Shown: positions 23,222 to 37,500, counted from the stretch's first letter. The stretch is DNA of 64,000 bases from Climacium dendroides (GCA_950106755.1 OX467091.1:23577538-23641537); one strand, 5' to 3'. Made by a program: numbers and translations. The notes: generated from the letters alone by a model not told the origin.

Positions 23222-26200
23222 TTAAAAAAAATGAAAAAAACCACGAAAAAGTTGAAAATACTTAAAATAATCAAAAACCTAGAATTCAAAGAAACATTGA
23301 ACAATATTTCTTTTCCAAATTTCAAACAAAAGTAAAGAACTAAATCATTTATATGTTGTACTTTAAATGATTAAATGGCCAAAAGTTAAGGAATTTGTCC
23401 ATAAAAAAATGAAATCCTAGAACCCAATAAGTTTGTAAATATTTCAAAGGATAGATTTGATGAATACTTTATACTTTTTTTTTCCCTATCCTCAAAATGA
23501 GAATGAAAAATAAAAGTATTCATCCACTATTCTTAAAGTATTAAATCTATAAAAGTCAAAGCATTCTTAAAGAAATGTAACTATGTAAGAGATATGAATT
23601 CCAACAAGTTGTAAATATGTCAAAGAGTTAGAATTCATGGTTATATTAATTTTTTTTTTTATGATTATAAATAAGAGGTATTAATTAAATTATTCATTAG
23701 TTATACTTTTAGAGGGTTCAATGGACCAATATCATACAGTTTGGACATAAAATTTAAGAAGAAATTTGAAGAAGTTCATATTTTTTCAGAACTCATGTAC
23801 TTGTTTAAATAATTCAAAATGTAACAAAATTCTAGAGTTATAATTCTTGTATACTTTAATGAACTAAAGTCATCAATGTCATCAAGCTTATACACAAGTG
23901 TTTAGAAGGAAATTAATGTGGTGGTTCTATATTTCTTAGTCATCTTAAATGCATTAAATTATAGAAAAAATTTGAATCATAAATAAAAATATCAATGTTT
24001 TTCTCTAAGTCCTAAATCCATACATATGTTTTTCCAATTGGGTTTGAATCCCCATTAGATAGGCCAAAAAATTGAATTTTAAAAAAAATAAATGTAGAAT
24101 AGATAACCTACTATATAATCCTTCAATGTAATTCTATACAAAATAATAAAATTAGGTTGCCTTACATTAAAAAAATTACTTTATAAACAAATATTATATA
24201 TAAAAATACTTCCATTTACACCTAAAGAGATTCATGAGACTCAACTAGAACAATATCTTATTCAAAAGTAGTGAAGTCTTGTACAAAAATTGAAAATATT
24301 TGTATAGTGTCAAATGTCAAAAAATTAGTGTGGAGATCCTAATTTTATTCTTCAAGATAGTCAATGAGGGTTTAGGGCTTCCCGTAGAATCCAATTCCAC
24401 CCCCATGTTCACATGTCAGCCACAATCCTCACGGAGGGATTCCTCATTGTCCGCCTCTATGCAATCCTATCGACTCCTTTCTTGTCCCTTCCCTACGATC
24501 CGTTTTTTACTACTTGCTATTCTATTCCCAATCCACACCTTTGGAGTTGGAGTATAGTTATCACTTGGCCTTTCTTCTGGATATGTTGTTGTGGCACAGC
24601 GCACATGCCAGAAATCCACCCCGCCACCCGCCATCCGCCATGACACGTGGTGGGGCGTGAGTGGCTCAGCATTGGTGCTGTTTGTGACGCTGACCTTTCT
24701 GCGCACATGTAGTCTCCGCCACACCTTGCCAATTTTTTATTTTTTTATTTTTTTTATTTTTATTTTTAAATAGCCACTAATCCAACTTCAAAAAATTGAA
24801 ACTAATTCCGTGAAGGTCCAAAAATTGTGAAATGACTCCGATTTGATGTCAATTTTATTTTACTTTTTAGGAAAATCTACTTAAAATTGTTCCCAGAAAT
24901 AAAGCTTCCCCCAAAAGGCAATTAGATATTATAGGTAGCTAAAAAGCAAACTACATTGGCTTTGATGTGTTTCCTAAACAACAATGAAAAGAAACAAGTT
25001 ATACTAATATAAAATAATTTTTTTTTTTTCTTTTTATCTTTTCTTTTTTCTTAAAACACATGGACAAATGTATGTGCCTTTTGATTTGTAACCCTTCAAT
25101 GGAAAAGAGTTGCACCATTACATAATTTTTTTAACATGAATTATAATTTATAACTTTAAAGTTTACCCCCCACATGCCCAAACTGCATTATATGGCAACA
25201 TAGTGATTTGGGGCAATTCACTCTCATGAATGTAATCCCTAAATGCCTAGATTGCATTCATGAGAACATACTCAACATAGTGATTTTGGGCAATTCACAA
25301 TAAATGGAGCTTTTATTTTTTTCCTTAAGAGTTTCACACAACATGTGCCTAAAGAGTTCCTTTGAAGCCCAACTATATTCATAACTTTTGACTACATGCT
25401 TCAAAAGTTATCGTATGATATGTATTTTTTCATTGTTAAGCGAGTACTTTATGTTGCAAAAGAAAATTCTTCATAAATTTTTTTTCAAGAGATAAAAATT
25501 TGAATTTTTTTTTTAAATATTTATCTAAAAGGAAAGCTTTGAATCATTTTTTTTTATCAATTTTTTAACAATTATAAAGAGTTTTATTTTAGAGTAGTTT
25601 GTTGGTACTTATAGAATCTTACTCTTTAAAACACTTTGAAATCCTTTGTTTAATTCAATATAATGTTTTTGGAAATAATGTAAATAGTATGTTTAGATTG
25701 TTTATTACAACATTTTTACCATTGGAATTGGCATTTTCTAATTCCATTTAAATTTTATTTTATTTTATTATTTTGAATCATTTTCTATTTCTTTCTATTT
25801 TTTTTCTTTGTGTTGTAGAGTTTCAAATGGTTTGTAATTTTTCAAGCATGTAGCTAAGTTGCCTTAAAAGACTAAATGCAAAGGATAACCGCCAATTTGA
25901 GTTATTTTTCATACAAATGTTACCTTGTGAAGTGCGGCTACTCAATTTTTTTGCAACGCTTCAAAAATGATTTTTGTCATTTCAAATGCCAATATCTTGC
26001 AGTCTACAAGGTGAAATTAAAAAAAAAAAATTCTACATTTTTTCAAACTAGCATACTAGAAGATCCTATGGTTATATGTATAAAAAAAAATTCTAAAATT
26101 TGGTACATGTATCAAAAATGACAATTTTCAAGTGTATTTTGTGAAAATATAGTCAAAATTATTTAGGGATTAAGATGCCTTCTCTCAAAGAGCAAATAAC

Positions 26201-28380
26201 CGTAATATGCTTTTCAACCATGACCCTAGAGACAATATGAACTCTATGATATTTACACTTTACATCCTAACGAATTGTTTTTAGAATGAATTAGAGCAAT
26301 TTCAAAATCTAATTTTCTACCCTAAATAGAAGGAGATTGAACATAATTGCATATCCAACCACAATCATATGCAAGCATGAAGTCAAGTAGTTTGTCATTC
26401 ATTTCCCAACATGCATCAATTTCGTATGTAATTCATTTTCTAGCCATTGCATCAAAAGCAATATCGTCCATAAACAAACTCTTGCAACATAATAGTAGTG
26501 ACTACAAACAGTGCAAAGTAATATTTAGTAGGCATGAATTAAAACTATATTAAATTCATTTTCTACTACTTTCATCACAACATCTTAAAAAACATGGTTT
26601 TGAAGCATCAATTAAAATACATCAAACCTTTTTTTGATTCCCTAATTTCATCATTTCAATAAGAAATGGCACTCAAGAGAAACAACATTTCCTGTGTTGG
26701 AAAGCAACTTCCCTTGGAGAGACATATGGAAAGACGAATGAGTACCTCAAAGAAAGGGATTTTTCAAACCCTCTGTGAACCATTGAAATGGTTCACATTA
26801 TGAAAATATAAAAAATATGGACAATAGGTTAAGTTTTTGAATTAGAAAGTGCTAAAATTCTAAATTACACTAGTAATATTAGTTAATAGGTTTTTTAATA
26901 TAAATGTTGAACTTAAACCTAAAACTACATCCAAATTATAAATTAACGAAAAAGTGAACTAAAAACAAGACTTAGAACTAAAAACAAACAAAAAACAAGA
27001 TAAAAATTACAAAATGGGATAAACATAATGGGTTCATAGGGAATTAGTAAGCTTAAAATCAATGTTTAGACACCTACATTGGAAGAAAACCACTAATTTA
27101 GAGTAAAAACAGCAAAGTAAGGGCATTTTTAATATGAATTAGGGTGAATGAAAGGGTTAAGAATGTAGTTAGTAGGAAGGAGAGGATGAAGGTCGAATTA
27201 GGGTTAGGAGCTCATTCTCTCTTCTCTCTCTCTTGTCTCTTGTGTATGTGTTGAGGGTGCATGTTTTTTTTTGGGAGAAAACAATGAGCACAAGAGGTGG
27301 ATTGAGAATATAGCCAATTTGTCGAGTAGGTTTTCACCTCAAGAGGTAAAAGATGGGTGAAAAGTGAAGATTTCAAGGTCAGATGGAAAAGGTGTTTAAG
27401 AGGAAGGTCCGCTGCCGTTGCAATTAGGAGAAGCAACTTTGACAAGCCACTGTGGGAGCGTGGAGAATTTAAATGGGCTGAAAATTGGAGAGAAGGAGCG
27501 CCTTGAAGTCAGCTTTTCAGGAAGATATGGTTCGCTTGATTTGAAGCAGAATTGAAGAAATGGTGGCCGTTTTGGTGGAGGAGGGTCTACAGCCGCGGTG
27601 GATCAAGAGCAACAACTTTGAAGGGCTACTGCGGCAAAACGACGGTGAATTTGGAGCTCAAATTTTGGGGAATGATGCAAAGTGGAGTTAGCTTCCAAAT
27701 GAGACAAATTGTGTGCCATTTGGAGCTACGATGAAGGAATGGCAGCCAGTTTTCCAACAGGGCATCTGCTGCCCCCATTGAGGGAGTCCGAATTGAGGTT
27801 TTGATAGGATTCCTTCACCATTGTTGTTGATTACTTGCAATTTTCATTGCACATGAACATGAAAAAAGACTTGCATGGAAGGATACTTGAATTGGATGTT
27901 TGAGAATGATGAAGAGTGCATGGGAGTTGAATTTAGGGGTGTGAAGGCAATTGCAAAAGTGTTGCCCTAATTGGACTAAGATTAGGGTTTAGAGGGATCA
28001 AGTATCTAAAATGCAAGAACCATTTTGAGGATTACAAAAGAAGAAAAAATCTTTAACCTTGAATTGATAACAACAATTAAGAAGGGGAAATGTAGGGCAA
28101 TGCATGCTAAATGAAATATTGGATCATGTAAAGATGTGCTGAAATTAGTTAGGAGGGTCTAATTTGGGCCATTTTAGGCATCAAATTGCACATTTGAAGT
28201 GAATTTTGTCCCTTGTATGGTCCTAACCAACTTCATGGTCCAATTATATGATGAAAGTGGCTAGAAAGGTCATTTAAGTAGGGTGAGAAGGGCTGCTCCT
28301 CCCAACTAAATATCATTTAAGAAAAACTTACCAAAAATTGTTTAGGAGTCCATTGCTTGGAGGAAAATTAGAGTAGGAGC
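23222..28380. other. AT-rich intergenic DNA, no gene recognised
   Basis: Long A/T runs and short frames only. A less AT-rich patch at 24360-24730 contains a G-box (CACGTG at 24644-24649) in TGACACGTGGTGGGG, but no gene could be linked to it. Positions 27180-27780 are relatively G-rich with CT-repeats and short frames, resembling leader or LTR-type DNA, without terminal repeats that I could identify. Confidence 0.4.
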
Positions 28381-29655
28381 TTCATACACTCCCCCTCGGC
28401 CAACTTTGTGGGCGTTGTTTGCCTCAAGGGCAAATTACACTCACACCCTCCACCTAAATTACCCTTGGCGGCCTAGCGTTGGCGCTGGCGGGTCTCATTT
28501 CCGCCGGGCCCGATTCCGCCAATCCGCCGGCGAAGCACGGCGAAAATCGCCAGCACCCGCCATATTGGAGGGCATGTGCGCTGCACCTCTGCGGCTGTAG
28601 GGAAAGAAGGATCCATTGGCGGCCGATAGGTGTGGTTTCTTTTTTTGCTTAGGAGGTTTGGATTGTGGAGAGCGTGTGATTTTCTCTAACGGCATTAGAT
28701 TTTGTGCTTTTGGTTGCAATGTTTGGTTGTAGCGCTGTGTAATCGTGACAGGCGAGGGATTTTGGTTGGAGGGAGATCTGTTTTGGTTAGGGTCTCTGCA
28801 TACATAACACTGCTGAATCTAGTTTTTGCGGAGCATTTGAATAATTAGGAGTGTTTCTGGAGTGTGCACAATGGAGAGTGTTTCTGGAGTATGCACAATC
28901 GGGAGTGTTTCTGGAGCCCTTTGCCCTCAAACTTTTATTGGAGGATGATATGTTGGTGTGGAGTAGAGTAGAGAAGAGAATGTTTTTGGTTGTGTGTCTG
29001 CTTTTTAAGTTTGTGGCTGTGTGGAAGGGATTAAAAGTTCTGAACGGTTCTCTTGTTTTGAGGATTCAGGTTGATGCGTATAGAGGAGCTACGTGATTTC
29101 GAATGGATCCCTGGATTTGTTGAAGTCTTATTCTTTGTGAGAAAGTCTGTTGTACATGGAACTGGCGCGTTGGTGGACTTAGCTTCAGTTTTATGTGGCC
29201 TTAAATGTTATAGTTTGTGTTAAATAAATTTTGATTGAATTATAAACCTATTGAATGAGCTTGCCAAGGAGTGAAAAGTGTCCTCCATTGTGGAGTGCCA
29301 CGGGATTAACTTTCTTGTAATCCAAGGAAAGGCCCTCTACATTATGTATTGGTGTGCCAATTACTTGTGATAAAGCTCATTTATAGGGTTATATTTTGAT
29401 TATATATGTAAAATTTAATTTTGTATGGTCTTAAATATCATAGTCTTTTCTTTAAATTTGTGTATTCCTATTGTATGTAATCCTAATATTGTATACAGTA
29501 TATCCACTAATATTAGGTACAAAGGCAAGATTAGTTGTTAGGCATTGTTTTAGTCCCTAGAATCTAGATTGTAACATTTACCCATAGAAAGGATTTTTTG
29601 AGAGAAGGTTTATTTCTTCAACTCTTTCTGTGTTTTAACTTTAAAGACTTGTGAT
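28381..29655. other. GC-rich patch and 27-bp tandem repeats, no assigned gene
   Basis: Positions 28440-28600 are distinctly GC-rich ('ccgccgg' blocks), like a promoter or first exon. At 28849-28918 a 27-bp unit 'gagtgtttctggag...' repeats about 2.6 times (starts 28849, 28876, 28903). It could be the 5' flank of the P450-like fragment downstream, but no joined coding frame was found. Confidence 0.35.
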
Positions 29656-30427
29656 GTGCTATACTACTATCCCCCTGCCATTTTCATGCCTCATTCTCTA
29701 ATTATTTGGGTGTTTAGACATGGAGATCCTTTTAGCATTTTATTAATGGACACAACCATAATCAGTTTACCTAAAACCATTAAGTTTGTTCTTTCAACTT
29801 CCCATGCATCTTTCCCAGATGCCTTTTCCCTACACTATAGTCGACTTCTCAGTTTGCTTAGGTATGTGGGTTTGTGAATCTAAGTTAGAAAGATTATGTT
29901 TTCTGTTGCCTCAGGAGATGAGCTTTAGAAGTTGGTCCCATTCATTAGCTCCTTTGCCAAGAAAACTGTCAAGTCTTGGGAGAATCAAGCTGTGGTGAAC
30001 TTGGTGGAGGAGTCGCAAAAGGTTAGCGGTACTATAGTCAACTTTTCAGTCTGCTTAGGTATGCGGGTTTGTGCACCCAAGACAGAAAGATTATGTTTTC
30101 TGTTGCCTCAGGGGATGGGCTTTAGAAGCTGGTCCCATTCATCAGCTCTTTTGCCGACAAAACTGTCAAGTCTTGGAAGAATCAAGCTGTGGTGAACTTG
30201 GTGGAGGAGTCGCAAAAGGTTAACGGTACTATAGTTGACTTTTCAGTCTACTTAGGTATGCGGGTTTGTGCACCCAAGTCAGAAAGATTATGTTTTCTGT
30301 TGCCTCAGGAGATGGGCCTTTAGAAGCTGGTCCCATTCATCAGCTCCTTTGCCGAGAAAACTATCAAGTCTTGGGAGAATCAAGCTGTGGTGAACTTGGT
30401 GGAGGAATCGCAAAAGGTTAGCGGTAC
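29656..30427 (+). pseudogene. Cytochrome P450-like fragment (CYP85-clan style) with a triplicated exon
   Basis: The first part (29690-29833) reads 'RHGDPFSILLMDTTIIS' and 'KFVLSTSHASFPD', resembling the N-terminal P450 region (KYGxxFxTxLxGxPTIxSxxP...FVL). The following tandem units encode KTVKSWENQAVVNLVEES preceded by 'LVPFISSFA', similar to the helix C-D exon of plant CYP85-clan enzymes. Each 197-bp unit shifts the frame, and no heme-binding FxxGxxxC region is present, so it cannot be functional. Family assignment is tentative. Confidence 0.45.
29834..30427 (+). repeat. Three 197-bp tandem units
   Basis: Units start with 'actatag' at 29834, 30031 and 30228, an exact 197-bp period; the third unit has one extra base in a 'gggcctttag' run. 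Units 2 and 3 are most alike. Each includes an exon-like coding block and 'gttgcctcag', which resembles a splice acceptor. Confidence 0.9.
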
Positions 30428-33169
30428 AACGTTTTCTTGGAAAGCATTCAATGTTTATGAACTATACTGCTCTCTTGATTACATAATTATAAGCTCAAAT
30501 TTCACCTAGTTTGTTTAATCGGTGTGTCAAGCATAAATTCTTATCGTGTGGTGTTTGCGCAAAATGGTCATAAAAGATGTCGGGAAGTAGTAGGACAGCC
30601 GTCTATGTCCTCAAGCTTTCAATTGCATGTTAGAATAACAATGGCTATAATGTTGAAGATTGTTTAGGTAAAATGGGATAATGAGGTAGATTTTTTGCAC
30701 ATGGCTTTGTGCACTTTTAAGGACCGGGTGGCATGTATGAAGGTGCGGATTATGTGTCTTAGAAATGTCTTCCTTATTTTGAGAAAATTGTTGGTCTTAA
30801 CTCTCATTTTAAATCGATATAACATGCTATGTATCATTATTCACTAAATTTTTCTCTGCAATGCATACAACTTTTAGTTTTTCTCTTAAATAGAACAGTT
30901 ATGACAATGAAAGCTTACTATTCATTATTAATGTTCATCATCATCAAATGTTCTACAATGATATATGCAGACTGACCCCTTTGATGATTATTTGATAGAT
31001 CGATGATGGTACTTACATTGAAAATTTAAATTGTCTATAGTTTGCATTTATTGTGGGGATGCACACTTATTGTTATTGGAAATTTATTTCTCTTACTCGT
31101 CATAACTAAAAGACTTTCTTCAAAGCTAACTCATCTTTGGATGAAATTGCAAAATTCTATTGCTTGCCTATCCTCAGAATTATTGGTTTCCTCTGTATAG
31201 GAATAGGTTGGTCTCCCCTACTACACTAAGTAATAGATTTTGTGACCTCAAATTTGTACGATTACAGTCTATCAAGTAAGAAATTTATCGAGTCTTACAT
31301 TTTTCCTTATTTCTTGATTTGATAGCCCGTATAGATATCTAAGGTACCTCTTCTCATGTATTGTGTGTTCACTTGCCTTGTCAAACAATTGTTGTTCACT
31401 AAAGGTGTTGTGGATCCTATTACCACATGTTGGTTGGTATGACTGCCAATTTCAAGGGGGAGTGGGCGACTGTGGGAGTGTTGACTGAGAAAGACCAACC
31501 AAAATTAAGTGTAGCAGGTAAAAACTTTGCAGTCTGAAACTTTACAAACTTGCGTCACTCAATGGTACAGTGATCAGTGCTTTTTTGTTTAGAGATGCCT
31601 ACGCTCAAAATTGGAAAGAATCAATAGGGACAATTTTTGTTGTCTTTAGTATTAAAGTTCGTCTTGATGAAAAAGTGAGTCTTCATTCTATATGAATCAA
31701 GGACAGCAGCTATCGCCAGTAAATGAAGGCCCCAATTCTCTCAACAAGTTTCTTGGTGCCAAGAGTACTGAAGTAGCTGCTTGCCTACTGCTGTCCTTGC
31801 AGGTGCACTCCAAAGTTTACACGATGGGAGTGAAGTTGTTGATGACGTGTCCATCTACGATGCTCACAAATTCCATTGCCGATGAGGTGGGCGTGTTAAG
31901 TAGGTTTGAGAACTCAAACGTTGTTGCTGAAGAGAGATCAGACCACACATTATAAATGAGCGACCACATTGTTTAAGCTTGTGCGTTATTAGTTTCATGG
32001 CTTGACAACCATAAACTCTTTGATGGATAACTGCAAAGTTCCACACCTCGTTGGCAGGGTTAATGAGTAGGCTTCTGTTTTAGACTTGAAAGCCAAGAGA
32101 GATTCCTAAGTTTAATTGATGACAATTATATGCTTAGTTTATGTTTGTTGACATGGACCAACTATCTGCAGTGATTTGAGGGACAACCTATTCGCTCTCC
32201 AAAGGTATGACACATACCTTACTCATCTACAAGGTCGGTCCACTGCAATGGAGGTCGATCACTTGGGTTTACTGATTGCTAACTAATTAACTATTCTGTA
32301 GATGTCAGGTTCTTTGAGAATGCTTAGATCTAGAAGAGACTCTCCATTTACAACGACAAAGTAGAGGATGTTGCGTACCTGTTTCCTAGCAATGCAAAGC
32401 CTTCTGAAGCTAGTTATATCTCTAGCAACTGCAATCTTTTCTCGAAATCTTTGGTATTTTGTGTGCCTTAGGTTGAATAAGGGTATTCTGTAACATTGTA
32501 CAATTTTTATGAATTTATGGTGACTGCTATGGGCATTGCCCATGACTAGTTCCAATAGACATTTTGCATTTGAATGACCATTTCTAGTTCTTTTTGTTGT
32601 TAGTAGTCGCTCGCAACAAACTTGATTCGAAGTTAGAGTTTGTTCGTAATTTGTTCACAGGTAGTTGGTGACGGAATGATGAACCACTTCCACAATACAA
32701 ATTGCCTTTGAAATGAAAAGCATAATGTATGCAATAGTAGAGTGCATGAGAAGTTGCGTTCCATGAGCGCAACGTTTTCCCGTTGTAAGTATGGTGTTCT
32801 GTCGACACTTTCTACTTTGAAAGAGACGTCCATAGAAACAGATTACAATTTTTGTTGATATCAGAAGCCTCGTTGTTGTACATGTTTCACCCTAAATTTT
32901 AAGACGGCATACGGCGTGCGTGCAGAAGTGTTGAGACATCCAATCCCTTGCCTCTTTCCTTTCATTAAACATAATGCTGTCAATTATGAAGCCAATGCAA
33001 ACAATGATTGAATGCTCCATGGCATTCAACAAAACTAATTTGTATCCGCAACTGTGTACAAGCTGTCATCAACCATCGTCTTGGATAATTGATTCCGTTC
33101 ATTCTGATGGAGACCTGCACATCACAATTGCCCTTCTACTTCTGTAGCATGCTTCAGATATGTTATTGT
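30428..33169. other. No recognisable gene
   Basis: Mixed AT-rich DNA with short frames. At 31455-31470 'ttcaagggggagtgggcg' resembles the polypurine tract before a Copia 3' LTR, but no LTR pair was identified. Frames at 31692-31955 and 32283-32555 show no known motif. Confidence 0.35.
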
Positions 33170-33740
33170 AGGCACCAACAAACATGCAACAAATGCCAAT
33201 TCCTATAACTTACTATCCGTATTGTGGTCGTCAAAATCGTGCATATGTAGTATGGTTCAACGCAAAACATTGGCCGTGGTTACATTCAGAAGTTCAGTTG
33301 TTTCCAAAATTGCAACAAAATCACTTAAAACGCACCTGCGCACAAGTAGTGACGTCCATAGCATTGTCCACCAGAACGGCGTCGACAGTGCCAGCCGACA
33401 AAAAAACTATGCTGAGTCGACATGACAACTCAGCTGCCACCTCACGAAAACTAAAGTTTGAATTCGGGCAAAAAAAAGTCTGACGTGGCATGGCCCGCCG
33501 AGTCACTACTGATGTGGATGCCAAATGGCATCCACATGGCGCTTCATAGAAGCCTCCAGAAGGTATGTTTTGAAACAAACATCTACAACTGCATGGGTTG
33601 TTTTTTCAAATTTTGCTATGTTTTTCGCTCGTCAATAGGAACGGATTTTGGGTGACATTGTAGTGGACGTACACTCTGTCTCAAAAAACGTACTTTCTCG
33701 TCCCCTATTACAGTAATTGGGACGAGGATTTCTTTTAGTG
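33170..33740. mobile_element. CACTA-type right terminus with a tight subterminal palindrome
   Basis: The stretch ends GATTTCTTTTAGTG at 33740. Just inside lies CTCGTCCC...GGGACGAG (33697-33704 / 33719-33726) with a further ATTAC/GTAAT pairing between. It directly abuts Copia sequence at 33741, with TAT as the possible duplicated target. The left end was not found; the left limit given is arbitrary. The 99-codon frame at 33184-33483 has no known motif. Confidence 0.45.
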
Positions 33741-33741
33741 T

Positions 33742-34510
33742 ATAGAAACTTCTACATGAGTTACTACCTATGCTTTCAAGGTTGCATAGTGATATTTATA
33801 GTCCAATTACCTCTATATCTGAATCATTTAGGTATTTCATAGTTTTGGTTGATGCATCAAGCAAGCAATCCCATGTATTATTATTATCTACAAGAAATTT
33901 GACTTTTGCCAATTTATTTTTTATGTTGATTTGTTTTAAGGCTCATTTCCTCAATTATCCTATCAAGACACTAAGGATGGATAATGCTCAAGAGTTTCGA
34001 TCAAAATCTTTTGAAGATTATTGTATTGTAACGAGGATTGACTTAACATACTCAGTTCTATATGAGCATGCTCAAAATGAACTAGCTAAGTTTTTTATCA
34101 AATGAATTCAATTTATTACAAAGTTTTTGTTTTTTCATGCAAGTTTGCCTTCATTTATATGGGGTCATGCGGTTCTTCATGCGGCAACCCTCATTAAGCT
34201 TCATCTTTCATCTATGAAAATTACTTCTCCACAAGAACTTCTTTTAGGACGAGTTCCAAATGTATCTCATTTTTGAGTCTTTGGTTGCCATGTTTGGGTT
34301 CCAATCCCGAAACCTCAACACCATACTATTGGAGCTCATTGACAAGAAGGTATCTATGTTGGGTTTGACTCTCCAAGTATCATCAAATACATTGCTCCGT
34401 GCTCATTTTGCTAATTGTCGATTTGAAGAAGATATTTTTCCATCTTTGAAAGGAGGAGTTTCTATTCAACAACCTTCTGCAGGATTTTTCTTTAACAAAT
34501 GCATCTATTT
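33742..34510 (+). pseudogene. Ty1/Copia retrotransposon integrase fragment
   Basis: Plus-strand blocks follow a Copia integrase: LHSDIYSPI, YFIVLVDASSKQSHV and LRMDNAQEF (first frame, 33770-34105), then, after a stop, 'WGHAVLHAATLI', 'SPQELLLGRVPNVSHF' and 'VFGCHVWVPIP', and in a shifted frame FANCRFEEDIFPSLKGG. Stops and frameshifts inactivate it. The 5' side is cut off by the CACTA terminus; reverse transcriptase is not seen downstream. Confidence 0.75.
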
Positions 34511-37500
34511 ACAATATTTAATATATTCACAACTACATTATCTATGTGAGATCATGTATGTTAGTATCATCTCATTATTACATTACTTTGCAACTAATTG
34601 TCTCTTAAAAATACAATTGTATGAGTTGGAAAAACTAGTGGTGGATAAGACCATTTTTTATTTCGTTAACATATCAAGCAATTGTCACAATTTTGGATAG
34701 GGGGCTCGTTGGTTGTTACAACTTTCTTGCCTGTAGAGCTCACTAATCAATACCAAATCATGTATATTTCGTAGCCGCTCATACAAATTCCACGAGAATT
34801 GAACTCAAACCAGCTATATGAAATAAATAGCTTCTTACAACCAACCGTTCAGCTCATGACTTGGTGTTCAACAGAGACTAGTCATCGCATTTACGTAGAA
34901 AATGACTATCATCACTCGAACCATTAATTTCTTCAAGACACCCAAATTATAAGGAACTATCAATTTAATGGAAGTTGCAACTAAAATATCAAAAATTGGG
35001 TTCCCTTCAACTTAAATTCATTTTAAATTGACTTCAATCTTAAGGGCCCAAAAATAGACAATGTAATTTTGGGAGGTCTACAATCTCCCAAAATAATGAA
35101 TATGATGTTACTATAAAAATGCCATTCAGGACAAGTGTACATTTCACATTCTACGATCTAAACCATAAAAGTGCCAAAGTTGCGGAATGGCATCATTTTA
35201 ACAGAATTCTCTATGTTGGGAATAGAGAGAAGATGTTAAACCAATGAATAACAAATTAACGTGAGGCTAGAAAAGAAAGATTGAATACAAAACTTTGAAC
35301 AGCAATATCGATTAGCAAGTTTAAAGAGCTAGGAGCTGAGAACACCCTAAATCCAAAGCAGTACTCGAAAGTTTAGATAATGCACGTACTTAACTCTTGA
35401 GCGCCCAGACTATATTTGCCAAAATTCAGATTCGTTTCAATTCATTCCAATCAAACTATCATGTAAAATGAGATCCACATAAATTGACTGTACCGATTGA
35501 TAGTAGAGATAGGGCCGGAGCTATAGGAAAAAGGAGACGTCCTTTTACCGTACCATTAAAAAAATTATAATGGTCAAACAAGGAGATCTTTGAGTCTTGA
35601 GAGGCCATATTTGAGGCACCGGGGCGCTCAGGGGTTGATATCATTTGGCAACCAACCAGAAAATTTTATTACCAAATTAGATCAACGAATACAAAAGGGT
35701 CATATGTACCAACCTGGGCCCAAATTCTTAATCTCGCATATTTCTTAATAAGATCGACCTATTGGAAAAAAACATGTGAAGATTTTTTTATAAAGCTACT
35801 AAGAATTTAGGATGACAGAGAATATTGGAGGGAAAGGTGGAAGAATGAATGGCTGTCCCTCTGATGTTTGTGTGCAATGAGGCCAACGCAAGGCTTGGTA
35901 AATAAATTAAAAATAAATTAAAAAATTTATTTGTATTATTTATTTATTTATAAACTTTAGTTGAAAGAAAATGGAGGACTTACAAGAACCAAAAATGTAT
36001 ATTGTATACAATAAAAAATAAAAATAAAAAGAGGATTGTCTTCCTCAAAATTTTGTAAATGAGAGAATGTTTGAAAATCAAATTTTCCATTAAAAAAAGT
36101 GAAATTCAGATTCCTTTTTGGTCCAAGAGTATATAAAAAAAAATCACCAATTCCATCAAAATTGTGAATAGCATCAATATTCTACATAATGTGATGTTTA
36201 TTGATATGGAGAATTTCATTAAAATGGAGGTATTTTATGTACCATTTTAAGACTACCCAGTTTGAACTATAAAAGTGACATTTAGGATAGTTGTAGATTT
36301 CAGACATCTAAGATACTAAGACCAATATACATTTTAGACCGCCCAATCTGAACTATAAAAACTTCCAAAGTTGAGGAATGGCACCATTTTAATAAAACTC
36401 CCTATCAATGTTCTAAATATTGTGATGTTCATATTCACATTTTAGATATTGTAATGTTCATCAAAACAAACTAGGTAAGTTACTTAGTATCTAATTATGT
36501 TCCATACCACACCTTGAATAGTAACAAAGTTGTAGAATCAACCAATTTAATGAAATTGACACCGGATTGAAAGAATATAATTTAGTTTTACTCAAGTGTT
36601 AGGAGTACTTAAAATATTCATGTACAAAATTTAGCTTGTTTTAAAGGAATCGAAGAGTGTCATCGGCAATGAATAATGAAACATAAACCAAGCAATTTTA
36701 TCTAGCTAATGACAAAATGATGAAAGGCCATATTCGTTATATTGAGATTTTTTGCAGTCTCATTTTTATCTTTGACTCAAAGATAAACTGCTTTATCTCT
36801 TTGCTAGTATTTTTTATAAATAGATAATAACACCAACTTTTAAAATTTCATTTTAGAATCACTATTTGAGCATTATTTATTTTTTATTTCAAATATTATT
36901 TTAATAAATGAATTTATAATATCTAGCATTCTCTCTCAAAATCTACGAAAAGTCTCAATATAACAAATATGGCCTTATGAGGCAAATATTTGACATAACC
37001 TTTTTCTTTGAATTCAATTGATGAAACTTCAAGAACTTTCAAAAAGTGAATGGAAGATGGAGTTATTAGTGTAAAACATGACTTCACTCTTTTCAATTGC
37101 CCTTTGTCAAGTGGCAATGAAAGAGACAAGAGAAGTTTATGCATTCTTTAGTGGAACAAATATTCATTTTATTCTTTTTGTAATTGGATAGGCATATGGA
37201 AAGATTTAGATTTTCAAAGTGCCTACCAAAAGTTGACACACAAAGCTATTTATTGAAGACTATAGAAGATAGTCTAAGTTAGTATATAAACAAGTATATA
37301 AATGTGTAAGTTGCTACCTTGTGTGAATTTCATCAAGTACCCATGAAATTTTAAAAATAAAGGGAGTCGAATTATAAGAAGTACCTAATGCCTCAATATC
37401 CAATAAAAAAGAACTTCATTGTGCAAACATCATGAGCCACTATAGTCAACTAGCCATTTATCACACACATCCAAAAATTCGCACAACAAGTGATGCCAAT

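Noticed and set aside
24040..24060. tRNA-like 'ggtttgaatccc' string
   Set aside because: No acceptor stem or anticodon arm could be fitted around it; no tRNA gene was found in the window.
24644..24649. G-box CACGTG in a GC-rich patch as a promoter
   Set aside because: A six-base motif in isolation, with no gene downstream that I could identify.
31455..31470. Polypurine tract of a Copia element
   Set aside because: No LTR pair or coding region next to it could be shown.
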